Shown here: in pieces, positions 1-8,444 of the stretch | Position numbering within the stretch: position 1 is the stretch's first letter | Layout: each line of letters starts with the position of its first letter | Assembly: GCF_003264935.1 (NCBI RefSeq) | Contig: NZ_QLOE01000012.1 | Location: 1 to 48,832 of the forward strand | Reading direction: 5' to 3' | Length of the DNA: 48,832 bases | Source: Methanothermobacter tenebrarum | GTDB taxonomy: Archaea; Methanobacteriota; Methanobacteria; Methanobacteriales; DSM-23052 | The notes under the pieces: model-generated | The model's input: the letters and a program-made list of their open reading frames with translations, nothing else | Databases searched by the model: none | Told to the model about the DNA's origin: nothing | Program-made: the position numbers and the translations under genes

Positions 1-313
1 CACCATACAAACCACCAACACCAGGCAAAGACCTAACAGGCCTCAAATTAACAAACAAATCCAACTCACGCCTGAGTTTAACTATGACATCGGCTGCGGT
101 TTCTCCAGCAGCGCCGAATAAGCAAGCATCTGATTTTTTTATGATCTCTAGGGTTTCATCTGGGAGTGGGTCTCCTGTTTTCTCTGCGCATTCATCTCCA
201 GCCTCTGCGAATTCATATTCAAAATCTAGATCTAGGCCGCCGAGTATGTGAAGTGCGGCGTCCATTACTTCTTTGCCGACTCCGTCTCCTGGTATGACTG
301 CTATTTTGTACAT
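1..313 (-). CDS. leuB: 3-isopropylmalate dehydrogenase, N-terminal 104 residues (cut by window edge)
   Basis: This would oxidise and decarboxylate 3-isopropylmalate to 2-oxoisocaproate with NAD+ in leucine synthesis. I translated the minus strand from the ATG at 313. The product begins MYKIAVIPGDGVGKEV, the usual start of the isocitrate/isopropylmalate dehydrogenase family, and near its end has KLRRELDLFVNLRPV, which matches the substrate-contacting LR..L..N.RP segment of this family. A GGTGA lies about 8 bases before the ATG, and the gene starts only 6 bases after leuD stops, so it is the third gene of the leuC-leuD-leuB operon. Methanogens have a close paralogue, AksF, acting on longer homologues in coenzyme B synthesis. 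The leuD neighbour favours LeuB, but the specificity-determining remainder lies outside the window. Confidence 0.85.
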   Translation of the reverse strand, partial: MYKIAVIPGDGVGKEVMDAALHILGGLDLDFEYEFAEAGDECAEKTGDPLPDETLEIIKKSDACLFGAAGETAADVIVKLRRELDLFVNLRPVRSLPGVGGLYG

Positions 314-319
314 GTGAAT

Positions 320-799
320 TCACCAGTTTTTATTTTTGAGGTAGGGGATTAAACCACCCTTTTTAAGTATTTCGACCATGAATTTTGGTAACTTTTTAAA
401 TTTGAATTCCTTTTTATTCTTTTTTATTATACCCTTTTCTAGGTCGATTTCTATTTCGTCTCCTGTTTTCAAGTGTTTTGATATGCCGGGGGCTTCTAGT
501 AGGGGTATTCCAAGGTTTATTGCGTTACGGTAGAATATTCTTGCGAAGGATTCTGCGATTACTGCTGATATCCCAGCACCCTTTAGGGCTAAGGGGGCGT
601 GTTCTCTTGATGAACCGCATCCAAAATTTTTTCCCGCCACTATGAAATCGCCCTTTTTAATTTTATCTGGGAATTTTGGGTCTATACCTTCCATTAAGTG
701 TTTTGCAAGTTCCTTGGGGTCTCTTATGACGAGGTATCTGCCAGGTATTATCTGGTCGGTGTCGATATTATCTGGAAATTTCCAAACTCTTCCTTTCAT
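320..799 (-). CDS. leuD: 3-isopropylmalate dehydratase (isomerase), small subunit
   Basis: Small swivelling subunit of the two-protein isopropylmalate isomerase, which interconverts 2- and 3-isopropylmalate. The 159-residue length is usual for the archaeal small subunit. It has the family pattern [14 protein letters not shown] near residues 10-23 and [14 protein letters not shown] around residues 56-69, the GxGSSREHA loop that closes over the substrate. Methanogens also carry a homoaconitase version (HacB). From memory of work on the M. jannaschii enzyme, homoaconitase has an arginine after YL in the first loop, while isopropylmalate isomerase has a hydrophobic residue. Here the loop is YLVIR, which supports LeuD. 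It lies 13 bases after leuC and 6 before leuB, on the same strand. Confidence 0.88.
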   Translation of the reverse strand: MKGRVWKFPDNIDTDQIIPGRYLVIRDPKELAKHLMEGIDPKFPDKIKKGDFIVAGKNFGCGSSREHAPLALKGAGISAVIAESFARIFYRNAINLGIPLLEAPGISKHLKTGDEIEIDLEKGIIKKNKKEFKFKKLPKFMVEILKKGGLIPYLKNKNW

Positions 800-812
800 G
801 GACTTTCACACC

Positions 813-2069
813 TTAGATATTCTTTGGGTGTGTTATTTTTCCTTTTATTGCGGAGGCTGCGGCCACTGCCGCGGATGATAGGTATACTTCCGATTCTGGG
901 CTTCCTTGTCTGCCTTTGAAGTTCCGGTTAGAAGTTGAAAGGCTGACTTCCCCGGGTCCGAGGAGTCCTATGTGTCCTCCGAGGCATGGGCCGCAACATG
1001 GGTTGCATATTATTGCACCTGCATCTATGAATATCTTTATTAGGCCTTCGTTTAATGCTTTTGTGTAAACTTCCCTTGAGGCGGGTATTATTAGCATTCT
1101 GACTTTTTTTGATACTTTTTTACCCTTTAGTATTTTTGCAGCGTCTCTCAGATCTTCTATGCGCCCGTTTGTGCATGACCCTATGAAGATTTGGTCTATT
1201 TCTGTTCCTTCCACTTCACTTATTGGTTTAACGTTATCTACGTTGTGTGGACATGCTATCTGTGGTTCGAGGCCTTCGATGTTTACTTGTATTTTTTCGA
1301 GTGAAGGTGCGTCAGGGTCTGTTTTCATGACATTGTAGGGTTTTTTCGATCTTTTTTTCACGTATTCTATGGTTTTTTCATCTGCTTCTATGATTCCTGT
1401 TTTGCCACCCATTTCGATTGCCATGTTGCAGAGCACAAGTCTTTCTGAGATGTTCATGTTTTTCACTGTGCTTCCTGTGAATTCACAGGCTTTGTATGTG
1501 GCTCCGTCTATCCCAATCTTCCCTATGATATATAATATGATATCCTTTGCATATACATGATCTTTGGGTTGGCCTTCTATTTTGAATTGGATGGTTTCTG
1601 GGACTTTGAACCATAGTTTTCCGGTGGCTAGGACCATTGCCATGTCTGTTGATCCTATACCGGTGGCGAATGCTCCGAGGGCTCCGTGGGTGCAAGTATG
1701 TGAATCTGTTCCAACTATAACATCTCCGGGGGTGACATGACCTTTTTCTGGGAGTACTTGGTGGCATATACCTTCTCTGACGTCATAGAAGTCCTTTATA
1801 TTTTGTTCTTTCACGAATTTTCTCATGATTATATGATTTTCAGCAGCTTCTATGGAATCTGCTGGTACTTGGTGGTCGAAGAGTACAACGATTTTGGAGG
1901 GATCCCATACTTTTTCCGATCCTATTTTTTTAAATGCTTCAACGGCGAGCGGACCTGTTAGATCATGCATCATGGCCACGTCTATGTTGGCCATTATTAT
2001 TTCACCGGCTTCTACTTCCTTTTTACCAGCGGCTTTTGCGAGTATTTTTTCAGAAATAGTCATGGGCAT
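813..2069 (-). CDS. leuC: 3-isopropylmalate dehydratase, large subunit (aconitase family)
   Basis: Catalytic subunit carrying the [4Fe-4S] cluster that dehydrates and rehydrates isopropylmalate. It has 418 residues, normal for the archaeal large subunit. The three cluster cysteines are visible: Cys299 in GSCTNGR, and Cys359 and Cys362 in [11 protein letters not shown]. Near the N-terminus are MMHDLTGP and FDHQVPAD, and further on [20 protein letters not shown], all aconitase-family signatures. The ATG at 2069 has a strong GGAGGATT ribosome site 5 bases upstream. First gene of the leuC-leuD-leuB operon. A homoaconitase role (HacA) cannot be excluded from the large subunit alone, but the small subunit points to leucine. 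Confidence 0.9.
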   Translation of the reverse strand: MPMTISEKILAKAAGKKEVEAGEIIMANIDVAMMHDLTGPLAVEAFKKIGSEKVWDPSKIVVLFDHQVPADSIEAAENHIIMRKFVKEQNIKDFYDVREGICHQVLPEKGHVTPGDVIVGTDSHTCTHGALGAFATGIGSTDMAMVLATGKLWFKVPETIQFKIEGQPKDHVYAKDIILYIIGKIGIDGATYKACEFTGSTVKNMNISERLVLCNMAIEMGGKTGIIEADEKTIEYVKKRSKKPYNVMKTDPDAPSLEKIQVNIEGLEPQIACPHNVDNVKPISEVEGTEIDQIFIGSCTNGRIEDLRDAAKILKGKKVSKKVRMLIIPASREVYTKALNEGLIKIFIDAGAIICNPCCGPCLGGHIGLLGPGEVSLSTSNRNFKGRQGSPESEVYLSSAAVAAASAIKGKITHPKNI

Positions 2070-2156
2070 GTTTAATCCTCCTAGATTTAGAATTATTGGA
2101 GCGATTATAGAATAAGGCGCTCTTTCCTATCCTGGTATATGTTTTGATTTTGTACA

Positions 2157-2163
2157 ATATAAA
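2157..2163 (-). promoter_or_regulatory. Probable TATA box of the leuCDB operon
   Basis: On the minus strand this reads TTTATATT within GCATTTATATTGTAC, close to the archaeal TATA consensus. It lies about 90 bases before the leuC start, so transcription would begin near 2133 and leave a leader of roughly 60 bases. No start site has been mapped. Confidence 0.5.
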
Positions 2164-2236
2164 TGCATATTAGAAATACCCCATACAAACCATTTTATTG
2201 TAACTAATCATACCCCCATAGAATGGATAAAATGAT

Positions 2237-2254
2237 TCGGAAGTTTTCTTCCGA
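2237..2254. promoter_or_regulatory. Candidate NrpR operator (GGAA-N6-TTCC)
   Basis: Seven-base perfect arms, TCGGAAG and CTTCCGA, flank a TTTT loop. The core at 2239-2252 is GGAA-GTTTTC-TTCC, an exact match to the published operator consensus GGAA-N6-TTCC of the methanogen nitrogen repressor NrpR. A TATA-like TTTATTTATAAAGG follows at once at 2255-2268 on the plus strand. The repressor gene itself is at 34872-36581. That the site controls nrdD, leuC or both is inference. Confidence 0.55.
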
Positions 2255-2294
2255 TTTATTTATAAAGGATCATAGAAAACTTATTAATCACCGG

Positions 2295-2316
2295 TAATCC
2301 CTTTATAAAGGGGTTA
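2295..2316. promoter_or_regulatory. 22-bp near-palindrome, possible operator upstream of nrdD
   Basis: The core CCCTTTATAAAGGG (2299-2312) is a perfect 14-bp palindrome. With one mismatched pair it extends to 22 bp. Its centre is TATA-like, so it could be a promoter element, an operator, or both. It does not match the bacterial NrdR box. Confidence 0.4.
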
Positions 2317-2423
2317 TTAACCTAAAAAAATCGTAGAATTAATATATAGCTTCTGATATAATACTTCTTAGTAATTTTTTCCACCAAAAAAAATATGGTT
2401 TGTAATTTAAAAGTGGTGATTTT

Positions 2424-4739
2424 GTGATTAAAGATTCGCACGTTTTAGCTGCACTTCCTTCAAAAGCAGATATTAGCGTTGAAAAAAACAACGGGATAAG
2501 AGAAAAATTCAGCCACGAAAAACTCGTCAAATCACTATTAATGGTCGGTTCACCACTCTGGGCCGCTGAAAAAATAGCATCAAAAGTCGCCAAATCAGCC
2601 TACGATGGCATCCCCACCAAAGAAATAAAAATGTTAGTATACACTTCACTAAAAGAAATCGACGAAGAAACAGCAGACAAATACCTAGCCGCCAGAAAAT
2701 TAAAAGTTAGAACATCACGTGACACAATAGAATCATTCGACCAGAAAAAGATAGAGAAAAGCCTAATAAAAGAAGCTGGGGCGTCACCGCAACTAGCAAA
2801 GAGAATAGCCACAGAAGTGTGGAAAGAACTTAAAAAACTTGACGTAGAATACCTTACAGCCCCCATGATAAGGGAAATGGTCAACACCAAACTCATCGAA
2901 CACGGCCTAGAAAAACTAAGAAGAAAATACACCAGACTAGGAATACCAGTATACAACATAACAGAACTCATAACCGAAGGCTCCAGGGACAACGCAAACA
3001 TGATACACAACCCAGAAACAGTCCACAAATATGTAGCCGACGAAGCACTCAAACAATACACCCTACTCCACATACTACCACACCGCCTAGCAGACGCACA
3101 CATGTCAGGAGACATCCACATACACGACCTAGAATTCTTCGCAGCCCGACCACTAAACTGCCTACAACATGATCTAAGATTATTCATAAAACACGGCCTC
3201 AGAGTCGACGGCACAGGAGACCACACATCAGTCGCCGGACCTCCAAAACACCTTGAAACCCTCATGAACCATGCCGGAGAGATAATGCTAGCAGCACAAC
3301 AAAACATGTCAGGCGGCCAGGCCATGAGCCTCTGGAACGTATTCGTAGCACCATTCGCCGCCAAACTATCCTATGATGAGATAAAACAAGCAGTGCAAAT
3401 GTTCATATTCAACCTCAACATGGCATACGCCGCAAGAGGGAGCCAAGTCCCATTCACAAGCATAAACCTAGAATTCGCAGTACCAGACTTCCTACTAGAT
3501 GTACCAGCTTACGGGCCCAGAGGCGAACACGTAGGAGTCTACGGAGACTTCTATGAAGAGGCTAGGCAAGTTACAAGGGCATTTACTGAAGTGCTCCTTG
3601 AAGGAGACGCTGATGGCAAACCCCACCTATTCCCGAACACAATCTATGTTATTCGCAGGGAAACCCTCAAGGACGAATTTGAAGATGACCTACACCTTGT
3701 ACATGAATTAGCTGCTAAGTATGGGACAGCATACTTTGTTAACATGCTAGCAGATTACAGGGGCGAAATGTCCAATTACATGGGGTGCAGAACACTCCTA
3801 TCAGATAACTGGACAGGAGACTGGGAAAAAGATTGTCTCAGAACAGGAAACCTTGCATATGTAACATTAAACCTTCCAAGAATAGCCTACCAGGCAAAAG
3901 ACGACGATGAGATATTCGATTATCTAGACGAATACCTAGATCTTGCAATAGACGTGTTAAAATTGAGAAGAAAACAGGCTCTTGAATGTCTAAATGACTA
4001 TAATTTATTACCATTCCTCACACAAGAGATTGAAGGCGAAAACTATTATAGGATAGAAAATGCAACCCTAAGCTTTGGATACGTCGGCCTAAACGAAATG
4101 TTAGAATATCATACAGGAAACAGCATCACAGATCCTGATGCCAACAAATTCGGACTCAAGGTAATAAAATATTTATATGAACGCGCCCAGGAACTCAAAA
4201 AAGAAACAGGACTGCGATGGAGCGTCCTACAGACGCCAGCCGAGAGCACAGCCCACAGATTCGCAATGCTAGACAGTGAATTACACAGTGAAAAGGCCAT
4301 ACTCCAAGGAAAGGAAGACTCATACTATTATACCAATTCAAGTCACGTTCCAGTAGACTCCGAAGTAGATATTGTGAAAAAGATAAGAATAGAGGAAAAA
4401 TATCATCCACTGACACCAGGAGGACATATATTCCATGCATGGCTTGGAGAAGCACAACCAGACGCCCAAGCCCTCCAAAAATTCACAAAAAACATCTGCA
4501 AAAATACAGACATAGGATTCTGGGCCTACAGCAACACCCTAAGCTTCTGTCTCAGATGTAAAACCCTAATGAGAGGACTCCAGGAGACCTGCGCTAACTG
4601 CGGCGAAAAAGATGAAGTAGAATGGTACGACCGCATAACAGGATACGTGCAACAGGTCGGAAGAGCCAAATCATCAAGCGGAGGATGGAACAAAGGGAAA
4701 AGACAAGAACTACTCGACAGAAAACGCTACAACCTATAA
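2424..4739 (+). CDS. nrdD: Anaerobic ribonucleoside-triphosphate reductase (class III, glycyl radical)
   Basis: Makes deoxyribonucleotides for DNA synthesis without oxygen, using a glycyl radical generated by a separate activase (NrdG, not in this window). The 771 residues start with two ATP-cone-like domains (about 20-100 and 105-185), allosteric nucleotide sites, followed by the 10-stranded barrel. The C-terminus has a zinc site of two CxxC pairs (CLRCKTL... and CANCGEKD), then RITGYVQQVG with the likely radical glycine at Gly740, and the closing NKGKRQELLDRK, which parallels the NAGK tail of E. coli NrdD. The GTG start at 2424 follows GGTGAT with 6 bases between. Two ATP cones rather than one is a point to note, since they may give layered allosteric control. 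The archaemetzincin gene follows 18 bases later. Confidence 0.93.
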   Translation: MIKDSHVLAALPSKADISVEKNNGIREKFSHEKLVKSLLMVGSPLWAAEKIASKVAKSAYDGIPTKEIKMLVYTSLKEIDEETADKYLAARKLKVRTSRDTIESFDQKKIEKSLIKEAGASPQLAKRIATEVWKELKKLDVEYLTAPMIREMVNTKLIEHGLEKLRRKYTRLGIPVYNITELITEGSRDNANMIHNPETVHKYVADEALKQYTLLHILPHRLADAHMSGDIHIHDLEFFAARPLNCLQHDLRLFIKHGLRVDGTGDHTSVAGPPKHLETLMNHAGEIMLAAQQNMSGGQAMSLWNVFVAPFAAKLSYDEIKQAVQMFIFNLNMAYAARGSQVPFTSINLEFAVPDFLLDVPAYGPRGEHVGVYGDFYEEARQVTRAFTEVLLEGDADGKPHLFPNTIYVIRRETLKDEFEDDLHLVHELAAKYGTAYFVNMLADYRGEMSNYMGCRTLLSDNWTGDWEKDCLRTGNLAYVTLNLPRIAYQAKDDDEIFDYLDEYLDLAIDVLKLRRKQALECLNDYNLLPFLTQEIEGENYYRIENATLSFGYVGLNEMLEYHTGNSITDPDANKFGLKVIKYLYERAQELKKETGLRWSVLQTPAESTAHRFAMLDSELHSEKAILQGKEDSYYYTNSSHVPVDSEVDIVKKIRIEEKYHPLTPGGHIFHAWLGEAQPDAQALQKFTKNICKNTDIGFWAYSNTLSFCLRCKTLMRGLQETCANCGEKDEVEWYDRITGYVQQVGRAKSSSGGWNKGKRQELLDRKRYNL

Positions 4740-4757
4740 GGGGTAATTCAGAACACA

Positions 4758-5267
4758 ATGATACTTATACAAGCAATTGGAAAAATTGAAGGAAAAATCC
4801 TAGAAATCCTGAAAAACTGTATAAGTAAAATTCTTAACACTAAAGTTATAATCTCTAGCCAATTTTTAGATATTCCAGAAAATGCCTATAATCCACTAAG
4901 AGGTCAATATAATTCAACAAAAATACTATTATTTTTAAAAAGTGTCATAAAAGAAGACTTTGATCGCATATTAGGGATAACCGACGCAGATTTATATGCA
5001 CCAGGTCTAAATTTCGTATTTGGAGAAGCAGAATCCCCTGGAAAATTTGCCATAATATCCCTGTACAGATTAAAACATCCAGATAAGAAAATATTCATAG
5101 AAAGAATGCTGAAAGAAGCCATACATGAACTCGGCCACGCCTTTGGATTAGCCCATTGCAGCAATCCATCTTGTGTAATGTATTTCAGCAACAGCATCAT
5201 AGATACGGACAAAAAAACTTACATGTTCTGTAAAAAGTGTCTAAAGAAATTAAAACTAGCCAATTAA
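4758..5267 (+). CDS. amzA: Archaemetzincin zinc metalloprotease
   Basis: A small intracellular metalloprotease of the archaemetzincin (AMZ) family; its physiological substrate is unknown. The 169 residues contain the diagnostic HELGHAFGLAHC at 123-134, giving the three zinc-binding histidines 123, 127 and 133, and the general base Glu124. Next come Cys139 with Met141 (the Met-turn region) and C158KKC161. With Cys134 and Cys139 these four cysteines form the second zinc site typical of this family. The gene lies 18 bases after nrdD, so it is probably co-transcribed. No clear ribosome site lies at the usual distance from the ATG: the nearest GGGGT is about 13 bases away. The link to NrdD is positional only. 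Confidence 0.9.
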   Translation: MILIQAIGKIEGKILEILKNCISKILNTKVIISSQFLDIPENAYNPLRGQYNSTKILLFLKSVIKEDFDRILGITDADLYAPGLNFVFGEAESPGKFAIISLYRLKHPDKKIFIERMLKEAIHELGHAFGLAHCSNPSCVMYFSNSIIDTDKKTYMFCKKCLKKLKLAN

Positions 5268-5328
5268 ATTTTTTATGGGCTCTGAGCTGAAATTAAATCA
5301 TTCTTTTAAACAGCAAGGGGGAGCTTTC

Positions 5329-5421
5329 ATGGTCCAAATTTTTCTTTGCAGAATAAGGCCATTGAATAAAATGATAGATTTAAATAGTCCGAGTAGTGAA
5401 AATGATTTAGATCCCTTGTAG
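5329..5421 (+). CDS. Possible 30-residue small protein
   Basis: An ATG at 5329 is preceded by GGGGGAG (5317-5323) with 5 bases between, which is a strong archaeal ribosome site, and the frame runs to a TAG at 5419-5421. The predicted peptide starts MVQIFLCRIRPLNK and ends in an acidic, serine-rich stretch. It has no recognised motif or membrane segment. Only the ribosome site and spacing suggest translation. It may equally be a chance frame or a relic of a longer gene. Confidence 0.25.
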   Translation: MVQIFLCRIRPLNKMIDLNSPSSENDLDPL

Positions 5422-5451
5422 TATAATTTTTTGGGATAATAATTTCATCTG

Positions 5452-5534
5452 GTAAGTCCACAAAGCTTTAGACTTCACTTGGACTTTTCTTAGTGGATTT
5501 GAGCTCCTTGACTTTGAATGGGTAATGGACTTAC
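5452..5534. repeat. Long-range inverted repeat, possible structured RNA
   Basis: GTAAGTCCA at 5452-5460 is the exact reverse complement of TGGACTTAC at 5526-5534. Immediately inside, CAAAG at 5461-5465 pairs with CTTTG at 5512-5516, leaving a 9-base bulge on one side, and a further short stem CACT/AGTG can form at 5476-5479 and 5492-5495. This gives 14 base pairs closing a folded region of about 80 bases. No T-run follows as in a terminator. Confidence 0.35.
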
Positions 5535-5751
5535 AATGTGTTACAATCAATTTATATGTTTCCATTCAAGCCCCTTCCATGTCTAATTTAAACATTTATC
5601 GGGAGGTCTCCCCATTATAGATCATACCTACATATCATTATCGTGTATTCCAATAATTTATACAAAAAAATTTTTGATATTGAATAACTTTTCTATTTTA
5701 TGTACTATTTTAAAAATCTTTAAATAATATCCAACATAAATAGATATAATG

Positions 5752-5804
5752 ACATAGCATTATGAAAAAATTAAAGCAGAAACATAGCGCTATGAAAAAA
5801 TTAA
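5752..5804 (+). repeat. Tandem 23-bp near-direct repeat spanning the first two candidate start codons
   Basis: ACATAGCATTATGAAAAAAT... at 5752-5774 recurs at 5782-5804, where GC replaces AT (two mismatches in 23 bases). The offset is 30 bases, or ten codons, so each copy carries an in-frame ATG-AAA-AAA-TTA. It looks like a small duplication at the 5' end of the surface-protein gene. Confidence 0.75.
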
Positions 5805-7132
5805 TTGGAGGAATAAAAATACAAAAACAAAAAGTCATTTTCGTCACATTAACGATACTTATTGCACTTTCAATATCCTCAGCAGCATCCGCCACCGACA
5901 CAAACGAACAAGACTCTAACTTCTCATTAATGGCCGCCCCCATTCAAGGTCAAGCAGGGACCACATTAAAAAATGCTAGTGTTACTGCCACACCTCTCTG
6001 GGAAACACCATTTACCTGGACAATTGAGAAAACAGGCCCCACAGAAGAATATACAGTCAATGTTGGAGATTCAATCACAATCCCATACAATGTCACAATC
6101 ACCAATACACAACAACCAGACATCAGAAAGATCACTGGAATTGTCAACGTCACTAATGGCGGAGACAAGGCCACTGAAAACTTGAACATCATACTAGACT
6201 TGTACAAAAAACCAGATGGGGGAGGATACACGACCTTTGTGGGCTCATACCCCGTGGATGTTTCATCAAACCCTGTCCTAGACCCTGAAGAAACTGGAAT
6301 ATACCCATATACCATCGAATTGACAGATGAACAAGTGCAACCAGGCTCAGGATACAAAATAAGCGCGAATATAACAATAACCAACCATTCAGGACGTCTA
6401 GGACAACCATTTGGTCCAAGTCCAGATACCACGTTTATATGGCCTTCCCAGTCCACTCTAATTGATGAGGCGATCACAGTCAAGGACACATACATCGACT
6501 TAAATGGTGTGGAACATGTCATAGATCTTGGCACATACAGTACCGACCCTACTCTGCCAGGGACCACATATGTGGAGCCTAACAGTTCATATCAGATTCC
6601 AACCCAGATTACCATTGGACCTTTTAATACACTTGGCGGGCCATACCCATTCACTAACACTGCAAGTTTTGTCACAACTGACACTGGTGCAACTGGTTCA
6701 GATTCTTGGACTGTAAATGTTTATGTAATGGGCGCGAAAGGTACTTTAACTATCGGTTACTGGAAGACACATACTGGCCTCTATGGAAATAACAAGGATG
6801 TAGTCACACCACTTTTAGGATCAGGCATCTGGTTAGGTACACCAGATGGAGCTAAAAGTGTGCTGGTAACTAGTGCAGAGCAGGCAAGAGAATTGTTGTC
6901 AATGAGTGGAGATGCTTCAAACGGTATTAATAAGTTATATGCTCAACTATTAGCCGCGAAGTTAAACATCGCAAATGGAGCTGATGGCAGTTCTATCTCA
7001 ACTACAATAGTCGCTGCTGATGAGTTCTTAGCTACTCATAACGCAAGTGATTGGAGTTCATTAACTAAGAAACAAAAACAAGAAGTTCTTAAATGGGCAT
7101 ATCTGCTAGACCAGTACAATAATGGATACTAA
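5762..7132 (+). CDS. Secreted surface protein with C-terminal GYWKTH-type domain
   Basis: Probably exported to the cell surface; no enzymatic function is evident. The N-terminus is basic (many Lys), followed by a hydrophobic stretch at about 25-40 and an ASA-type cleavage site near residue 44. The middle (about 60-320) is rich in Thr, Pro and beta-strand-like sequence resembling Ig/CARDB-type modules, with many N-x-T/S sequons that could be glycosylated. From about residue 329 the protein has LTIGYWKTHTG, the start of a domain seen in many bacterial and archaeal secreted proteins, and ends without a membrane anchor. There is no cysteine. Start choice is uncertain: ATG 5762 and ATG 5792 both lack a ribosome site, while a perfect GGAGG at 5807-5811 lies inside the frame, 7 bases before an in-frame ATA at 5819 from which an ordinary-length signal peptide would begin. 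The gene stands alone, followed by a T-rich terminator. Confidence 0.7.
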   Translation: MKKLKQKHSAMKKLIGGIKIQKQKVIFVTLTILIALSISSAASATDTNEQDSNFSLMAAPIQGQAGTTLKNASVTATPLWETPFTWTIEKTGPTEEYTVNVGDSITIPYNVTITNTQQPDIRKITGIVNVTNGGDKATENLNIILDLYKKPDGGGYTTFVGSYPVDVSSNPVLDPEETGIYPYTIELTDEQVQPGSGYKISANITITNHSGRLGQPFGPSPDTTFIWPSQSTLIDEAITVKDTYIDLNGVEHVIDLGTYSTDPTLPGTTYVEPNSSYQIPTQITIGPFNTLGGPYPFTNTASFVTTDTGATGSDSWTVNVYVMGAKGTLTIGYWKTHTGLYGNNKDVVTPLLGSGIWLGTPDGAKSVLVTSAEQARELLSMSGDASNGINKLYAQLLAAKLNIANGADGSSISTTIVAADEFLATHNASDWSSLTKKQKQEVLKWAYLLDQYNNGY

Positions 7133-7147
7133 AATGTGACATTTTAA

Positions 7148-7182
7148 CTAAAATTCCCCCTTTTTTATTTTTTAGTTTTTTG
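7148..7182 (+). terminator. T-rich transcription terminator after the surface-protein gene
   Basis: A run of C followed by three T-tracts (CCCCCTTTTTTATTTTTTAG and a further TTTTTT) lies within 50 bases of the stop codon. Archaeal termination typically uses such oligo-T stretches. No strong hairpin is needed or seen. Confidence 0.5.
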
Positions 7183-7364
7183 GGTTGCCTAGTTTTATGT
7201 TTAACAGCCAAATGGTAAGCATTGAGAAATCGTATCAAAGGCTTCTTTTTTCATGGATCTCACATATAAAGAAATTTTATCATGTGTTTATATCAATTAT
7301 GGCCAAGTCATAAAAGCATTTTTTTAAGGGGGGATTATTTGCTGTTATCTGTTTTTTGTGAAGA

Positions 7365-8438
7365 TTATCTTTTCAGGTAATCTTCTATGGAAGTTGCATA
7401 GGACCCATTTTTTAATTTTAAAGGTTTGGTGATGGATTTTGAAGATTCTCCGAATCCGGGCGCTACAAGTGTGTGTCTACCTATCCCACCAGCAACCACT
7501 ATCACTATATCATCCCTTGAGCGTGTTATCCGCACCATATTATCCTCAGCAAACTTTTTATCGAATGAACGACCACCCCTATCAGCCAAATCCAACGAAA
7601 CCATCGCATTTTCATGTATATAATCTTTCACGTCCTCCTTTTCCCAACCTTCATCTGCAATAGAATTTGCATGCTCCGGACCCATTATAACTAATATTTC
7701 ACCCGGCACGTGACTATTATTTGAACCAGCAGTGGAAATAGTATGTATTATTGTGTCTAGTATATCCTCTGGCTTAATACTTCTATGGTCGTTTACATTG
7801 TATGGAGCTTCTGCACCCATGACAGTCACTGTAGTTGAATTTTCTGGGAAGCCTCTTTCAACATGTAATGGCTCCCAAGGATTTTCATCTTCATTTTCTG
7901 CAAAACAGTAAGTGTATTTTGCAGGAGACCCCATGGTAGCATGATCCCCCACCCCTGGTATGGCCCCTGCAATATTGATTAAGCAGAGTCTTAGGGCTCT
8001 TCCAAGTGTTGCGTTTGCAAGGTTTCCAGGGCCGAGGCATCCTGTTGAATAATTAAATCCTATCTCGTCTTTCATCGGCCCGTTGATTATCATAGCAACT
8101 GCTATTGGATGTGTTGTTGCATTTAATGCTGCTAAGTTGAATTTTTCTTCTGCGATGGCCATGATGGCATGTTCAAGGAATGGCATTAACTGTGGAGGGC
8201 ATCCTGCCATAACCGCGTTTACCGCGATCTTTTCTATGGTTGCTTTACCATTTCGTGGCGGTAAAACTGCTATAACATCCTCAGGATCCTTTAGGGAATA
8301 TCTGTAGAATTTTTCCACTCTTTCTGGTGTGGGTGGTATGATGGGTAAGCCGTCGGTGAAACCTTTCTGGTAGAATTCCATGTTTATTTTTTCGAGAGAA
8401 TCAACTTGAAGGTCGATGTAGCATCCGCATCCTTTCAT
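7365..8438 (-). CDS. Conserved protein of unknown function, partner of the UGSC-family protein
   Basis: 357 residues, no assigned function. Visible features are Cys4 and Cys6 at the N-terminus (MKGCGCYID), then [15 protein letters not shown] near residue 27, a central block [15 protein letters not shown], and [19 protein letters not shown] near residues 133-151, and a C-terminal Gly-rich segment [18 protein letters not shown] recall proteins with the FTDGLP..PPT start and this central block next to UGSC proteins in various bacteria, but no biochemical role. Here the two genes are 6 bases apart, with a GGTGA overlapping the stop of the upstream gene 6 bases before this ATG, which supports both this start and translational coupling. 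It is the last gene of the apparent kinase-thiC-lysS-CGSC operon. A redox or thiol-related reaction is a guess based on the partner. Confidence 0.6.
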   Translation of the reverse strand: MKGCGCYIDLQVDSLEKINMEFYQKGFTDGLPIIPPTPERVEKFYRYSLKDPEDVIAVLPPRNGKATIEKIAVNAVMAGCPPQLMPFLEHAIMAIAEEKFNLAALNATTHPIAVAMIINGPMKDEIGFNYSTGCLGPGNLANATLGRALRLCLINIAGAIPGVGDHATMGSPAKYTYCFAENEDENPWEPLHVERGFPENSTTVTVMGAEAPYNVNDHRSIKPEDILDTIIHTISTAGSNNSHVPGEILVIMGPEHANSIADEGWEKEDVKDYIHENAMVSLDLADRGGRSFDKKFAEDNMVRITRSRDDIVIVVAGGIGRHTLVAPGFGESSKSITKPLKLKNGSYATSIEDYLKR

Positions 8439-8444
8439 TGTCTT

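Larger units (their letters stand above)
2070..2423. other. Divergent control region between leuC and nrdD (354 bp, no gene)
   Basis: This stretch separates two divergent genes. It holds the leuC TATA box at 2157-2163, a GGAA-N6-TTCC inverted repeat at 2237-2254, a 22-bp near-palindrome at 2295-2316, and TATA-like stretches on the plus strand near 2257-2265 (TTTATAAAGG), 2302-2309 and 2338-2347 (TTAATATATA). The last is placed well to start nrdD. I saw no open reading frame or tRNA here. Confidence 0.6.
5268..5761. other. 494-bp intergenic stretch, mostly unexplained
   Basis: Between amzA and the surface-protein gene. It contains a 30-codon reading frame with a good ribosome site (5329-5421), a long-range inverted repeat (5452-5534), and a TATA-like TTTATATG near 5551. 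I found no tRNA-like sequence, no transposase and no recognisable longer frame. It could hold a small RNA, or be decayed mobile DNA. Confidence 0.4.

Noticed and set aside
2070-2423. A leader peptide or T-box-like element for leuC
   Set aside because: No Leu-rich short frame or T-box motif is present, and such attenuators are not expected in this archaeal context.
3000-3364. Long antisense frames over nrdD, leuC and other genes
   Set aside because: These are shadows of strongly coding frames, lacking ribosome sites and recognisable motifs.
5268-5761. Insertion-sequence remnant
   Set aside because: There is an inverted repeat, but it has no flanking target duplication, and no transposase fragment could be read.
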